From NCBI GenBank assembly GCA_905234685.1, contig CAJOIR010000002.1, forward strand, positions 62,001 through 126,000: a DNA stretch of 64,000 nt, given 5' to 3'. Position 1 is the stretch's first letter; every line of letters begins with the position of its first letter. This DNA comes from Paludibacteraceae bacterium. GTDB taxonomy: Bacteria; Bacteroidota; Bacteroidia; Bacteroidales; Paludibacteraceae. This document shows positions 30,478-40,509 of this stretch, piece by piece. Position numbers and translations under genes: made by a program. A model generated the notes under the pieces. The model did no database searches and was not told the DNA's origin. It saw only the letters and a list, made by a program, of their open reading frames with translations.

Positions 30478-32298
30478 ATGAAAAAACTATTCTTCTTGTT
30501 TGTATCTTTCTGCATATGGGGCAGCCTGTATGCCGACATAAAAGAACTTGACCCGGCAGTGGTTCTGGCTGACACTCTATATGAGCAGGCTGACTACACC
30601 ATGCCCTCTTACACTGAGTTCCTTGTTGCAAAGAAAGCAGCGATAGCCAATGCTTCGCAGGACAACCTGCAGGCACTCAAAGACAAAGTGGCTGCCTTGC
30701 AAGGCAAGGAAGAACCTTACAACATGGTGGCAACCGTCAATGGCGACCCTGCCACACACATGGGCTTCTGCTGGTTCACCAACGAAGGCATAAGCGACGG
30801 TGATGTGCAGATTCTCGCAAAGAAGGACGCTACAGCCGCAGATTTCGAGGCAGGCACGGGTGTTATAACAGTGAAAGCCACCCCGAAAACGACAATGAAA
30901 CTCCGCTATACAGGAAGGGCTGCATACATCGTTAAAGCTTCTGGCATCAAGGCAAGCGTAGGATACAAATACGTTAGTCACAAGGCTCTTGCAGACAACC
31001 TCACTCCCGGCACTGAATACTCGTGGCGCGTGGGCTACAACGGACACTGGAGCAAGATAGCGCATTTCCGCACCAAGGATGCAGACCAAGGGGAATACTC
31101 ATTCATCTACATGTCCGACAGTCACATAGAGAACCCCGAATATATCAAGCATGCACGCAGGTGCGCGTTAGCGGCAGTCAAGACAGTGCCTGAAGCACGT
31201 TTCTGTGTGTTCCCGGGTGACTTTGTTGAGGACGGCGACAAGAACAACGCTGAATGGGAATGGGAACGCTGGTTCGAGGAAGCACTCAATCCGGTAATCA
31301 TGAATATGGCTATGGTTCCCACCGACGGCAACCATGACGACAGTCCGAATCTCAACTACACCTACCACTTCAACACAGACAACTCCTTCAACAAGGAATA
31401 TACCGACAAGCCGCAGTTTGAAGGTATAGTCTACAGTTTCGTCTATGGCGATGTGCTCTTCCTCGTGTTCTCGATGCAGGACTTCTGGCGTGAGCCTTAC
31501 AGTTATATCAGCCTCACTTCAACTTACCTGTCAGATGACCTTGGACGTTGGTTCCGCACTGAGACGAAAGCACACCCTGACACCAAATACCGTGTGTCGT
31601 TATCACACTTCAACCTGTTCTCCAACTCCGACCACTCCACCGATGCAGAACCTCCTCTATTCCGTGCCGGCATGCTTCCGGTGATGAAAGACTGCGAGAT
31701 AGATGTGGCTTTGCAAGGCCATGACCATACCTATGAAGTGATAGGTCCGGTTAATCCAGACAACTGCACACCTATACTTGACGCTATCACAGACCGAGAG
31801 AACGTAGAGGTAAACGGAAACACCAATGTCACAGGTTACAAGGGTGGTACATACCGCACTGACGACGGCACGCTTTACTTCATTGGAGCCACATGCGGAC
31901 GCAAACGCTACTACCCGCACAACCGCGCACGCATGGAAAGTGAATATACCGAGGATCCGGCATTGCTTCACGATGACAAGCACCATAACGTAAAGAACTA
32001 CTTCGACCTCTTCACCGGCATGCTTGGTCAGCCTGAGGCACCAAGTTTCACAAAAATAACCGTGAAGGAGGACTGCCTTGAGTTTAATTCCTACAAGGCT
32101 GATGACGATGAAGGCAATGTCACTTTGTACAACACTATAAAAGTAGTCCGCACCAAAGACCATGGTGTGCCAAGCGGCTTTGATGACATCATCCCCGAAA
32201 GCAGTGTAAAAGAAGGCAAGAAGTTCATCCGAAACAGCAACATCTACATCATGCATGAAGGCAGAGTGTACAACATGCTTGGACAGGTGGTGGAGTGA
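30478..32298 (+). CDS. Secreted purple-acid-phosphatase-like metallophosphoesterase
   Basis: 606 residues. Signal peptide (MKKLFFLFVSFCIWGSLYA), a helical stretch with KxxIANASQDNLQALKDKVAALQ, an FN3-like N-terminal domain (about 75-200), then a calcineurin-like domain with YMSDSHIEN (about 213), CVFPGDFVEDGD (about 242), TDGNHDDSP (about 282) and ALQGHDHTYE (about 408), the metal ligands. The C-terminal KKFIRNSNIYIMHEGRVYNMLGQVVE resembles a type IX sorting tail. Probably removes phosphate from an extracellular substrate. It opens the glycan-use locus, 134 nt after PfkB. Confidence 0.87.
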   Translation: MKKLFFLFVSFCIWGSLYADIKELDPAVVLADTLYEQADYTMPSYTEFLVAKKAAIANASQDNLQALKDKVAALQGKEEPYNMVATVNGDPATHMGFCWFTNEGISDGDVQILAKKDATAADFEAGTGVITVKATPKTTMKLRYTGRAAYIVKASGIKASVGYKYVSHKALADNLTPGTEYSWRVGYNGHWSKIAHFRTKDADQGEYSFIYMSDSHIENPEYIKHARRCALAAVKTVPEARFCVFPGDFVEDGDKNNAEWEWERWFEEALNPVIMNMAMVPTDGNHDDSPNLNYTYHFNTDNSFNKEYTDKPQFEGIVYSFVYGDVLFLVFSMQDFWREPYSYISLTSTYLSDDLGRWFRTETKAHPDTKYRVSLSHFNLFSNSDHSTDAEPPLFRAGMLPVMKDCEIDVALQGHDHTYEVIGPVNPDNCTPILDAITDRENVEVNGNTNVTGYKGGTYRTDDGTLYFIGATCGRKRYYPHNRARMESEYTEDPALLHDDKHHNVKNYFDLFTGMLGQPEAPSFTKITVKEDCLEFNSYKADDDEGNVTLYNTIKVVRTKDHGVPSGFDDIIPESSVKEGKKFIRNSNIYIMHEGRVYNMLGQVVE

Positions 32299-32360
32299 TT
32301 GAAAGCTTCGCAATTTGAAGATTTGCTATTATTAATATATAACAACTTAACTATATAACC

Positions 32361-33461
32361 ATGAAGAAAATTCTAATTCTTGCAGTTGCAGTACTAGCTA
32401 TGACTGCATGCAACACCAAGACAGACGGGCAACAGGAAAACCCCGCAGACAAAGTGCTTGTGCGCGATTTTTTCCCGACTAACGTAAACAACCTCCCTGA
32501 AACAAAGGTGGAGAAAGCCAAGTTTCCCATCATTGACATGCACTCGCACGACTATGCCGAGTCGGATGCCGACATACAGGAATGGGTGAAAGTGATGGAT
32601 GCAGTTGGCGTTGAGCACACTGCCATCATGCACTGCGCCTGGATAGGCCGCCCCTTTGAGGAGTTTGTGAAAGCCTTCGAGCCTTACAAAGACAGGTTCC
32701 GTTTCTGGTGCTGCTTCGACTACACTGACATCGACACACCCGAAGGCATGGAGAACTCACTCAAGACTCTTGAGCGTTATCATGAGATGGGAGCCGTTGG
32801 CGTAGGCGAACTCGGCGACAAGGGCTTCGGCGACTTGTATGCACGCCCTGTTGAAGGCAACGGCATTCATATCGATGACCCGCGCATCAAGCCTCTGCTT
32901 GCCAAATGTGCAGAACTACGAATGCCCGTCAGCATCCATATCGGCGAGCCTATATGGATGTATCTGCCTATGGACGAGACCAACGACGGTCTGCCCAACG
33001 GAGCGGTATGGCATGTGGACACCACCGATGTGAACTGCCTCGGATACTACGGACTCATCAACACATTCGAGAACGCAGTTCGCGAGAACCCGCAGACACT
33101 CTTCATCGCCTGCCATTACCTGAACATGACTCATGACTGGCCGCGTCTCGGAGAGATGCTGGACAAGTATCCCAACATGTATGTGGACATAGCAGCACGT
33201 GTGGCAGAAGCCGCACAGACTCCGCGTGCCACACGCGAGTTCCTCATCAAATATCAGGACCGTGTGCTGTTCGGAACAGACAACGGCATGGGAGCAGACA
33301 TGTACCACAACATCTTCCGCGTGCTTGAGACCAACGACGAGCACTTCTATGTACCAGAGTTCAACTACCACTGGTATCTCTCAGGCTTCAACCTGCCGGA
33401 CGAAGTGCTGCAGAAGATATACTACAAGAATGCAGAACGCATACTCAAAGAGTATAAGTAG
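32361..33461 (+). CDS. Amidohydrolase-2 family lipoprotein
   Basis: 366 residues. Lipoprotein signal with lipobox around Cys 18 (LAMTACNTK). TIM-barrel amidohydrolase: IDMHSHDYAESD (about 55, HxH metal motif), GVGELGDKGFGD (about 150), MPVSIHIGEPIW (about 190), IACHYLN (about 247) and VLFGTDNGMGAD (about 310, metal Asp). It probably hydrolyses or decarboxylates a small ring or sugar-derived compound at the cell envelope. The substrate is unknown; an amide-bearing sugar would fit the locus. It lies 62 nt after the phosphoesterase. Confidence 0.85.
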   Translation: MKKILILAVAVLAMTACNTKTDGQQENPADKVLVRDFFPTNVNNLPETKVEKAKFPIIDMHSHDYAESDADIQEWVKVMDAVGVEHTAIMHCAWIGRPFEEFVKAFEPYKDRFRFWCCFDYTDIDTPEGMENSLKTLERYHEMGAVGVGELGDKGFGDLYARPVEGNGIHIDDPRIKPLLAKCAELRMPVSIHIGEPIWMYLPMDETNDGLPNGAVWHVDTTDVNCLGYYGLINTFENAVRENPQTLFIACHYLNMTHDWPRLGEMLDKYPNMYVDIAARVAEAAQTPRATREFLIKYQDRVLFGTDNGMGADMYHNIFRVLETNDEHFYVPEFNYHWYLSGFNLPDEVLQKIYYKNAERILKEYK

Positions 33462-33509
33462 TTGACAGTTGACAATTGATAGTTGATATTTTATAGTTGA
33501 TAGTTTATG
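33461..33509 (+). repeat. Heptamer array (GTTGACA family) x7 ending at the GH36-like start codon
   Basis: GTTGACA, GTTGACA, ATTGATA, GTTGATA, TTTTATA, GTTGATA, GTTTATG. The last three bases are the ATG at 33507. The array fills the whole gap between the amidohydrolase stop codon and the next ATG. Confidence 0.9.
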
Positions 33510-35375
33510 AAGACTCGAAATTTAATATTATTTGTTCTGCCGCTGATGTTAGTGGCATGTGGGACAAAGCCTCAGACAGATAGTCTAATAGCAGACGAAG
33601 TAACGATGTCTCAGTTCCCCTACAAGGCAGACGGCTTCAATGTGGAGAAGATCCAGAGCATAACTCCGGTGGAGGAATTCCCGGGTCTTGAGGTGATTCA
33701 GACACAGTATGTCAATCACGGCAAACCTATAACAGTGAACGCATACGAGATGTGCCGCACTGAGATTCAGGCGAAAGACACCGTAGTGTGGTCGCTTCAG
33801 CCGAGCAGCAGCAATGCACGCATGGACTGGGTACTGCCTGTGCAAGAAGGATTCAGGAAAGAGAACTATCTCGGCATGAACAACTCCGACTACGGAGGCG
33901 GCATACCCGTGGTTGATCTCTGGCAGCGTGACGGCGGTCAGGCAATAGGTCTGTTCGAGCCTGTGCTTCGCATGATTAAGATGCCTGTCGAGTGGAAACG
34001 CTACACTGACAAGGTGACGATGGCTCTGCGTTATGAATATCCCGAACCTGTGGTGATGGAGAAAGGCGACACGCTGACATGCTTCAAGGCATTCCGTCTG
34101 TCGCACAAAGGCGACTACTACAACGCCCTGCAAGTCTTCTCCGAGTATATGCAGCAGAACGAGGGAGTGAAGATGCAGCCTTCTGAGGACGAGGCTTTCG
34201 AGCCTGTTTGGTGCGCATGGGGCTATGAGCGTACATTCACCATCAACGAAGTGATAGGCACTCTGGACAAAGTGGCGGAACTAGGCTTCAAATGGGTGGA
34301 TGTCGACGACGGCTATCAAATTGGTGAAGGCGATTGGAACACCAACAGCCGCTTCCCCGGAGGTGACAAGGATATGCGCCGCATGACCGATGAGATACAC
34401 AAGCGCGGCATGAAGGCTAAACTATGGTGGGCACCCCTTGCTGCAGACCCAGACACCAAACTGGCGAAAGAGCATCCCGAGATGCTATTACTCACCGACG
34501 AGTGGGCACGCGAGTATATCACATGGTGGGACAGCTGGTATCTCTCTCCTGTCAACCCTGCGACAGATGCCTACACACGCGACCTGCTGAAGATGTTTCT
34601 TCAGACATGGGACTTTGACGGACTCAAGATTGACGGTCAGCACCTGAACTGCTGTCTGCCCGACCACAATGAGACTTCAGGGCTTGAATATCCCGAACAG
34701 GCACCGGAACTGATGTACACATACTTTGGGAAAGTGCTTGAAGAAGCCCAAAAATACAAAAAAAATGCGGTGATACAAGTTTGTCCTTGCGGATGTGCAA
34801 TAAATTTCTTTACTTTGCAGAATATTAATCAGGCAGTAGCATCAGACCCCACCTGTTCAAGGCAAGTGCGCATGAAACGGAAGGCCTATGCTGCCATGGC
34901 ACCGCAGTTGGCGTACTACGGCGACCATGTGGAACTGACTGACAGCGGCAACGACTTCGCTTCACAGATTGGTACAGGCTCCGTGATAGGGACCAAGTTC
35001 ACCTACCCGAAGGACAACCCCGATGTGAAAGACGGTCCATTCCTGCTGACTCCTGAGAAAGAGGCACTGATAAAGAAGTGGATGCACATATACAAAGAGA
35101 ATGACCTTGCACGCGGCGAATATCTGAACTTCTACACATGGGGTTACGATATACCCGAGGCACACGTCATCAGGCAGAACAATGCCATGTACTATGCTTT
35201 CTATGCTGACCAATATGAAGGGAAGATAGAGCTTAGAGGACTGGAGAGCGGAAAGACATACACTGCAACCGAATACACTGCTGACGAACCCCGTCAGTTC
35301 GAGGTTAACGGCGACAATCCGGTGATAGAAGCAAACTTCATCCGTGACTATCTGCTGAAGGTGGAGGAGAACTGA
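33507..35375 (+). CDS. GH36/GH27-like alpha-galactosidase-type glycosidase, lipoprotein
   Basis: 622 residues. Lipoprotein signal with Cys 18 (LMLVACGTK). A beta-sandwich N-terminal domain (about 30-220) precedes a TIM barrel: FEPVWCAWGYERTFT (about 230), LGFKWVDVDDGYQIGEGDWN (about 257), MKAKLWWAPLAADP (about 300), WDFDGLKIDGQHLNC (about 370, with KID likely the nucleophile Asp), VIQVCPCGCAINF (about 420) and HVELTDSGNDF (about 475, candidate acid/base Asp). A beta-sandwich tail closes the protein. These are features of clan GH-D. It would release terminal alpha-galactose or GalNAc at the cell surface, matching the AgaS/KbaZ genes. Exact family and specificity are not proven. Confidence 0.82.
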   Translation: MKTRNLILFVLPLMLVACGTKPQTDSLIADEVTMSQFPYKADGFNVEKIQSITPVEEFPGLEVIQTQYVNHGKPITVNAYEMCRTEIQAKDTVVWSLQPSSSNARMDWVLPVQEGFRKENYLGMNNSDYGGGIPVVDLWQRDGGQAIGLFEPVLRMIKMPVEWKRYTDKVTMALRYEYPEPVVMEKGDTLTCFKAFRLSHKGDYYNALQVFSEYMQQNEGVKMQPSEDEAFEPVWCAWGYERTFTINEVIGTLDKVAELGFKWVDVDDGYQIGEGDWNTNSRFPGGDKDMRRMTDEIHKRGMKAKLWWAPLAADPDTKLAKEHPEMLLLTDEWAREYITWWDSWYLSPVNPATDAYTRDLLKMFLQTWDFDGLKIDGQHLNCCLPDHNETSGLEYPEQAPELMYTYFGKVLEEAQKYKKNAVIQVCPCGCAINFFTLQNINQAVASDPTCSRQVRMKRKAYAAMAPQLAYYGDHVELTDSGNDFASQIGTGSVIGTKFTYPKDNPDVKDGPFLLTPEKEALIKKWMHIYKENDLARGEYLNFYTWGYDIPEAHVIRQNNAMYYAFYADQYEGKIELRGLESGKTYTATEYTADEPRQFEVNGDNPVIEANFIRDYLLKVEEN

Positions 35376-35424
35376 GAAGAAAAAACTATTTAACCAATTT
35401 AATAACATCAAAACAAAACTCAAC

Positions 35425-38400
35425 ATGAAACGTTTTTTGACATTTTGTCTCAGTCTGTCGGTTGCGATAGCAGCCATGGCAGACATCACGGTCAAAGGAA
35501 CAGTCATCGGAGCTGAAGATCAGGAGACGATGCCGGGTGTGAGCATCCTTGTAAAGGGAACAACCACCGGTACCATCACCGGCATTGACGGCGACTTCGA
35601 ACTGACCGTGCCCGACGGAGCTGTGCTGCAGTTCAATTTCCTTGGTTACAAGACTGTGGAACAGGCTGCCCGCCCTGTGATGAAAATCGTCATGGAGACG
35701 GAAGCTACTGAACTTCAGGAAGTGGTATCACTCGGTTATTCGGCAGTGAAGAAAGCCGAACTTAGTTCCGCCGTTGTAACTATCTCGTCGGAGGCTTTGA
35801 CAGATGTTACCACAAGCGATGTAGGCAACATGCTGCAAGGTAAGATTGCAGGTGTGCAGGTAACCAATGCAGGCGGCCAACCCGGTGAAGCTGCACAGAT
35901 CCGCATCCGTGGTACAGGCTCCATCACAGCAGGCAGCGACCCAGTGTATGTTGTCGATGGTGTGATGGGCGGCTCGTTCAACCCCAATGATGTGGAGACC
36001 ATCTCTGTACTGAAAGATGCAGGTTCCACCGGTATCTACGGTGCTGCAGCAGCAGGCGGCGTAATAGTAGTTACCACCAAGTCCGGCAAGAAGGGTGACA
36101 AGGTGCATGTGGACTTGAAAGCCACTGCAGGTGCAAAGCAGGCTCTCTTCGGTAACTACAGAATGATGGACTCGAAGGAACTCTATAATTTCCACAAGAC
36201 TCTGTATTCTGATATGGTGTTCCAGATGACTTATCCTCAGAGTTTGCTTGATCAGGACTGGAACTGGCAGAACGAATTTTTCAAGACAGGTGTCATTCAA
36301 AACTATAACGTGTCTGTTCACGGAGGTTCGGAGCACATAGGCTACTATGCTTCACTCGACTACTTCGGTGAAGAGGGTACACTGCTCACCACCGGAATGC
36401 AGAAAGTGAGCGGACATGCTTCAATGAAGGCCGACATAGCCAAATGGCTCGACATGAACATCAAGGTTGACTTCAGCAAATCCACAGTGAACTATCCGGC
36501 TTCATGGACAATGATAGGTGATGCCTTCAACAAGATGCCGTGGGACTGCCCCTACGAGTACGATGCAGCAGGCAACCTCACTAACAGATATGTTGCCATC
36601 GGCGGCGGCACCCGTCCGGACAATGGCGAGAAATGGTGGAGCCAGGAACGTTGGAATGCACTGCATACAACAACGTACAACTACTCCAAGTCTGACAATT
36701 TCGACTTCTCGGGTGTGCTACAACTCGGTGTACACTTTACCGACTGGCTGCACTTCACCACCACCAATAAATTCAGTACCGGGCACTATAAGTCCATCGA
36801 ATATGTTGACCCTCGTACTGCCGACTCATCATATCCTAATGGTTATATAAGCAATTCTGTTGGCATCAGCAAGTCGTTCGGTACCACCAATATTCTTAAA
36901 GGCGGATACCAGTGGGACAAGCATAGTTTCAACGCTATGGCAGGCTTCGAGTACAGTTATTGGGATTCGGAATACACCTCAGCTTCAGGTGTAGGAATGC
37001 CTGACGGCATTGACGCCCTCAACTCAAGTTCGCCCTTAGGTGTTGGCGGCTACAGAATTCCAGGCGCAAGCTGGGCTACTTTCCTGCAGGCAAGCTACGA
37101 TTACGGCAAACGCTATTTCGTAACAGCCACCTACCGTGCCGAAGCAAGTTCCATCTTCGCTCCCAAACACCGTGTAGGTCACTTCCCCTCTGTGGCAGCA
37201 AGCTGGCTTATCAGCAACGAAGAATTTATGAAAAGCCAGGACGTTGTAAGTTTCCTGAAACTCCGCGCAAGCTACGGTATCACAGGTAACAACAATATTC
37301 CTGCTTACAAATACCTTTCCACCTACGCTCTTAACTCTCTGTATCAGAGCAAAGTGTCAGGAAGTCCGAGCCGTTTGGCCAACCCCGAATTGCATTGGGA
37401 GACTGCCAACATGGCAGCCTTGGGTATTGACCTTACGTTTATCAAACGCATTGACATGTCTATCGACCTCTATCAGACCGACAACACAGGACTTCTGTTG
37501 AATGTGCCAGTTGCACCTTCGACAGGTTTCTTCGAGAGAATGGAGAATGCGGGTTCGGTGCGCAACCGTGGTATTGAATACCGCCTTGACGCAAATATCA
37601 TCAACATAGGCAAATGGCGTTGGGATTTAGGTTTCAACATCGGCTTCAACCAGAACCGCGTGACCAACACGCCAACCGGTCCTTTCAAGCAAACCGCTTC
37701 CTCTGTTCACCAACAGGTTAAGGAAGGTCAGGACATCTACACATGGTATATGAAAGAATGGGCGGGTGTTGACCCTGCCAACGGCGACCCACTGTGGTAT
37801 GTGGTTGACTCTCTCAGCGGCGACTACATACTTGACGCAGATGGCAACAAGACAACCACCAACAACTACAATGCTACGTTTGAACGTGCTGTAGGCAAAG
37901 CCACACCTATCTTCTCGGGCGGTCTTACCACCCAGGTAAGTTGGAACGGCATATTTGTTCACCTGAACAGCAACTTCATGTACGGCAACAAGATTTACAA
38001 CTTCACCCGTCAGGCTACTGATGCCGATGGTGCGTATGTAGGATACAACCAACTCTCTATTGAGAAATCGGTTCAAGGCTGGAAACGTTGGACTGCAGAA
38101 GATCCTGAAGGAGCCACTCACCCGAAAGCACAGAGCAATGGTAACAAGAGTGCGAACTCGATATCATCCCGCTATCTGGAAGACGGTTCATATTTCCGTC
38201 TGAAGAACATTACCGTGGGCTACGACTTTCCACTGGAGCTTATCAAGAAAGCGCACATGACCAAACTGCGCATCTATTTCTCGGCAGACAACATCGCCAC
38301 TGCGACCTCTTTCTCAGGTATGGATCCGGAAATCTCTCTTGAGAGCGATGCCAACAACCTTGCAGGTATGTACTCGGAGAACTACCCCGTAGGACGTACT

Positions 38401-38430
38401 TTCCAAGGTGGAATAGAGATTTCGTTCTAA
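35425..38430 (+). CDS. SusC-family TonB-dependent outer-membrane transporter
   Basis: 1001 residues. Signal peptide (MKRFLTFCLSLSVAIAAMA), a carboxypeptidase-D-like N-terminal extension (about 22-95, VKGTVIGAEDQETMPGVSILVKG), then the plug (LQEVVSLGYSAVKKAEL, IRIRGTGSITAGSDPVYVVDG, VLKDAGSTGIYGAAAAGGVIVVTTK, ending about 225). A 22-strand barrel follows with the typical ending (NYPVGRTFQGGIEISF). It imports oligosaccharides across the outer membrane under TonB energy. It pairs with SusD 47 nt downstream. No anti-sigma-interacting STN domain is seen, so ECF control is unlikely. Confidence 0.95.
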   Translation: MKRFLTFCLSLSVAIAAMADITVKGTVIGAEDQETMPGVSILVKGTTTGTITGIDGDFELTVPDGAVLQFNFLGYKTVEQAARPVMKIVMETEATELQEVVSLGYSAVKKAELSSAVVTISSEALTDVTTSDVGNMLQGKIAGVQVTNAGGQPGEAAQIRIRGTGSITAGSDPVYVVDGVMGGSFNPNDVETISVLKDAGSTGIYGAAAAGGVIVVTTKSGKKGDKVHVDLKATAGAKQALFGNYRMMDSKELYNFHKTLYSDMVFQMTYPQSLLDQDWNWQNEFFKTGVIQNYNVSVHGGSEHIGYYASLDYFGEEGTLLTTGMQKVSGHASMKADIAKWLDMNIKVDFSKSTVNYPASWTMIGDAFNKMPWDCPYEYDAAGNLTNRYVAIGGGTRPDNGEKWWSQERWNALHTTTYNYSKSDNFDFSGVLQLGVHFTDWLHFTTTNKFSTGHYKSIEYVDPRTADSSYPNGYISNSVGISKSFGTTNILKGGYQWDKHSFNAMAGFEYSYWDSEYTSASGVGMPDGIDALNSSSPLGVGGYRIPGASWATFLQASYDYGKRYFVTATYRAEASSIFAPKHRVGHFPSVAASWLISNEEFMKSQDVVSFLKLRASYGITGNNNIPAYKYLSTYALNSLYQSKVSGSPSRLANPELHWETANMAALGIDLTFIKRIDMSIDLYQTDNTGLLLNVPVAPSTGFFERMENAGSVRNRGIEYRLDANIINIGKWRWDLGFNIGFNQNRVTNTPTGPFKQTASSVHQQVKEGQDIYTWYMKEWAGVDPANGDPLWYVVDSLSGDYILDADGNKTTTNNYNATFERAVGKATPIFSGGLTTQVSWNGIFVHLNSNFMYGNKIYNFTRQATDADGAYVGYNQLSIEKSVQGWKRWTAEDPEGATHPKAQSNGNKSANSISSRYLEDGSYFRLKNITVGYDFPLELIKKAHMTKLRIYFSADNIATATSFSGMDPEISLESDANNLAGMYSENYPVGRTFQGGIEISF

Positions 38431-38477
38431 TGGAATGGTATAGATTTTGTTATTAACTACTAATAAACATTAAAGTT

Positions 38478-40436
38478 ATGAAAACGAAACTTATATATAC
38501 AGCCATAGCGGCTATAATGATGCTCGGTTTCAGCAGTTGCAATCTGGACTACTTCCCGTCCGACGAGTTGGGCAGTGACCAGTTGCTTCAGGGGCAGAAA
38601 GGTGCCCAATACGTTATGGACGGTTGCTATGCCGTGTTGAAAGACGAAGTGGAGCACCTCGGATATGCTTCGGGTAACAGTTATATACGCCACTTTCTGC
38701 AGTTGTCAGAGTTTCCTGCTGACAACATCTGCCTTTCATCGCACACCACCGACCCGCTTTATGAGGCAACGGCATATATGATGACCGACGGTCTGAAGAA
38801 TGTCGGCACCCTTTGGATGCTTTCTTACAAGGTGATTTTTATGTGCAACTCAGTAATTGAGACTCTTGACTCAACTGATGTCCACAATTACCAGTTGCTC
38901 GGCGAAGCTTACTTCATGCGTGGTCTGATGCACATGAATCTGGTGACACTGTTTGCAAAACCTTACAGCATGGGTGTTACCAATCCGGGTGTGCCTTACA
39001 GAAAATCCACCACAGCTGAAGTTAAGAGAGACCCTGTAGGCGATGTGTATGAATACATTGCCGAGGACTTGACAAAGGCTGCCAAAATGATGGGCGAGGG
39101 CGACTTGAAAGGCGCTTCCAGAGGCAACAAGGGATACCCTTGCAAAGATGCAGCCCTCGGCGTTTTGAGCCGTGTATATCTTTATATGGGAAAATATAAT
39201 GAATGTATCAATACTGTCAACGAGATGCTTAACGGTGCTACTCCTGCATCAAAACTTGACCCTGATATCACCAAGTATTTCCAGAATACAAAGACGTCAC
39301 AGGAAACTCTTTTCTGCGTAGCACATGAGTTGGCAGATGACCCGGGACAGTCATCGGTAGGTTCGATGTTCTTACGTGATGAAGAAAAGAAAATCGGCTG
39401 GGGTGAGATTTATCCATCCAACCCGCTCTTGAACCTCTATGAGCGTTATCCTGAAGACCTTCGCTATTCGTCAATACTGGCACCTCAGTATTCGAACAAA
39501 CCTGATACGGTGTATATTCAGGAATACGGACCCGATACCACTTTCGTTGACCCTAAGGGAAACAAACTCAATAACTTCTGGAATCCTTATGAAAAGAAAG
39601 AGCAGGTAGCAGATACAATCGTTATGTGTTGGCATGATCCATATGAAATGAAGGTACTGAAGTATTATAACGAAAAGGTAGCGAAAAAGAAAGAAGATAA
39701 GAAGCCGATACCTGTGAAGTTTATTCAGGGTATTTTTACAGAACGTATCTATTTCCCGGATCCTGAGACTCCGAACGGCGGAGTGGAATCCGGAAGAAAC
39801 TGCCTGAGATTCTATGTTTCAAAAGATGGTTCCGGCAATTATGTGTTCAACGATAGTCTGACAACCACACCTACCGATATGAAGGATTACGTTGTGAAAA
39901 AGAACGATAACAAAGGTACAAACTATTCCGCATATCAAGTTACATACAAGGGTGAGGTTTGTGAGGCTCGAATAGTAAAGAACATCATGATGCGTAATAC
40001 ACATCCTATGATTTACGTACGCAAATTCAGTTATCAGGACGAAAGCCCGATGCTTTCTTCGCCAGCACTCTGCCGCTGGGGTGAGGTTATCCTTAACCTT
40101 GCAGAGGCATACGCACGCACCGGACAAGACAACAATGCAATAGATTGCGTTGATGCCATCCGTACCCGCGCAGGCATTCCTGCAGCAGGTCTGTTCAAAA
40201 ACGGCATGCAAGGCTACTCCAATGTGATTGACGTTGTGATGGACGAGCGCCGTATGGAACTCGCTTTCGAAGGCTTCCGCACAATGGATGTATATCGCAA
40301 CCAACAGAACATGGATCGCCGCTACCCCGGTGCACAGCCGTGGAAGATTGTGGAATATACCGAACCGCACATACAATATCCTATTCCTAATGAAGAGTGG
40401 ACGGTAAGCGGTATTGAACAGAATCCCGGATATTAA
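38478..40436 (+). CDS. SusD/RagB-family glycan-binding lipoprotein
   Basis: 652 residues, large for the family. Lipoprotein signal with Cys about 21 (MLGFSSCNLDYFP). TPR-like helical core with YQLLGEAYFMRGLMHMNLVTLFAKPYS (about 136-162), YPCKDAALGVLSRVYLYMG (about 215) and the C-terminal WGEVILNLAEAYARTGQDNNAIDCVDAIRTRAGIP (about 533-568), VMDERRMELAFEGFRTMD. The centre (about 300-500) contains extra polar, charged sequence that may form the glycan-binding face. It caps the SusC pore. Confidence 0.95.
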   Translation: MKTKLIYTAIAAIMMLGFSSCNLDYFPSDELGSDQLLQGQKGAQYVMDGCYAVLKDEVEHLGYASGNSYIRHFLQLSEFPADNICLSSHTTDPLYEATAYMMTDGLKNVGTLWMLSYKVIFMCNSVIETLDSTDVHNYQLLGEAYFMRGLMHMNLVTLFAKPYSMGVTNPGVPYRKSTTAEVKRDPVGDVYEYIAEDLTKAAKMMGEGDLKGASRGNKGYPCKDAALGVLSRVYLYMGKYNECINTVNEMLNGATPASKLDPDITKYFQNTKTSQETLFCVAHELADDPGQSSVGSMFLRDEEKKIGWGEIYPSNPLLNLYERYPEDLRYSSILAPQYSNKPDTVYIQEYGPDTTFVDPKGNKLNNFWNPYEKKEQVADTIVMCWHDPYEMKVLKYYNEKVAKKKEDKKPIPVKFIQGIFTERIYFPDPETPNGGVESGRNCLRFYVSKDGSGNYVFNDSLTTTPTDMKDYVVKKNDNKGTNYSAYQVTYKGEVCEARIVKNIMMRNTHPMIYVRKFSYQDESPMLSSPALCRWGEVILNLAEAYARTGQDNNAIDCVDAIRTRAGIPAAGLFKNGMQGYSNVIDVVMDERRMELAFEGFRTMDVYRNQQNMDRRYPGAQPWKIVEYTEPHIQYPIPNEEWTVSGIEQNPGY

Positions 40437-40509
40437 TAACATAATTATAAGATTGACAAATCAATCAACAATCAACATCAATATTAACCAATTTTAAAAC
40501 ATTATTATT

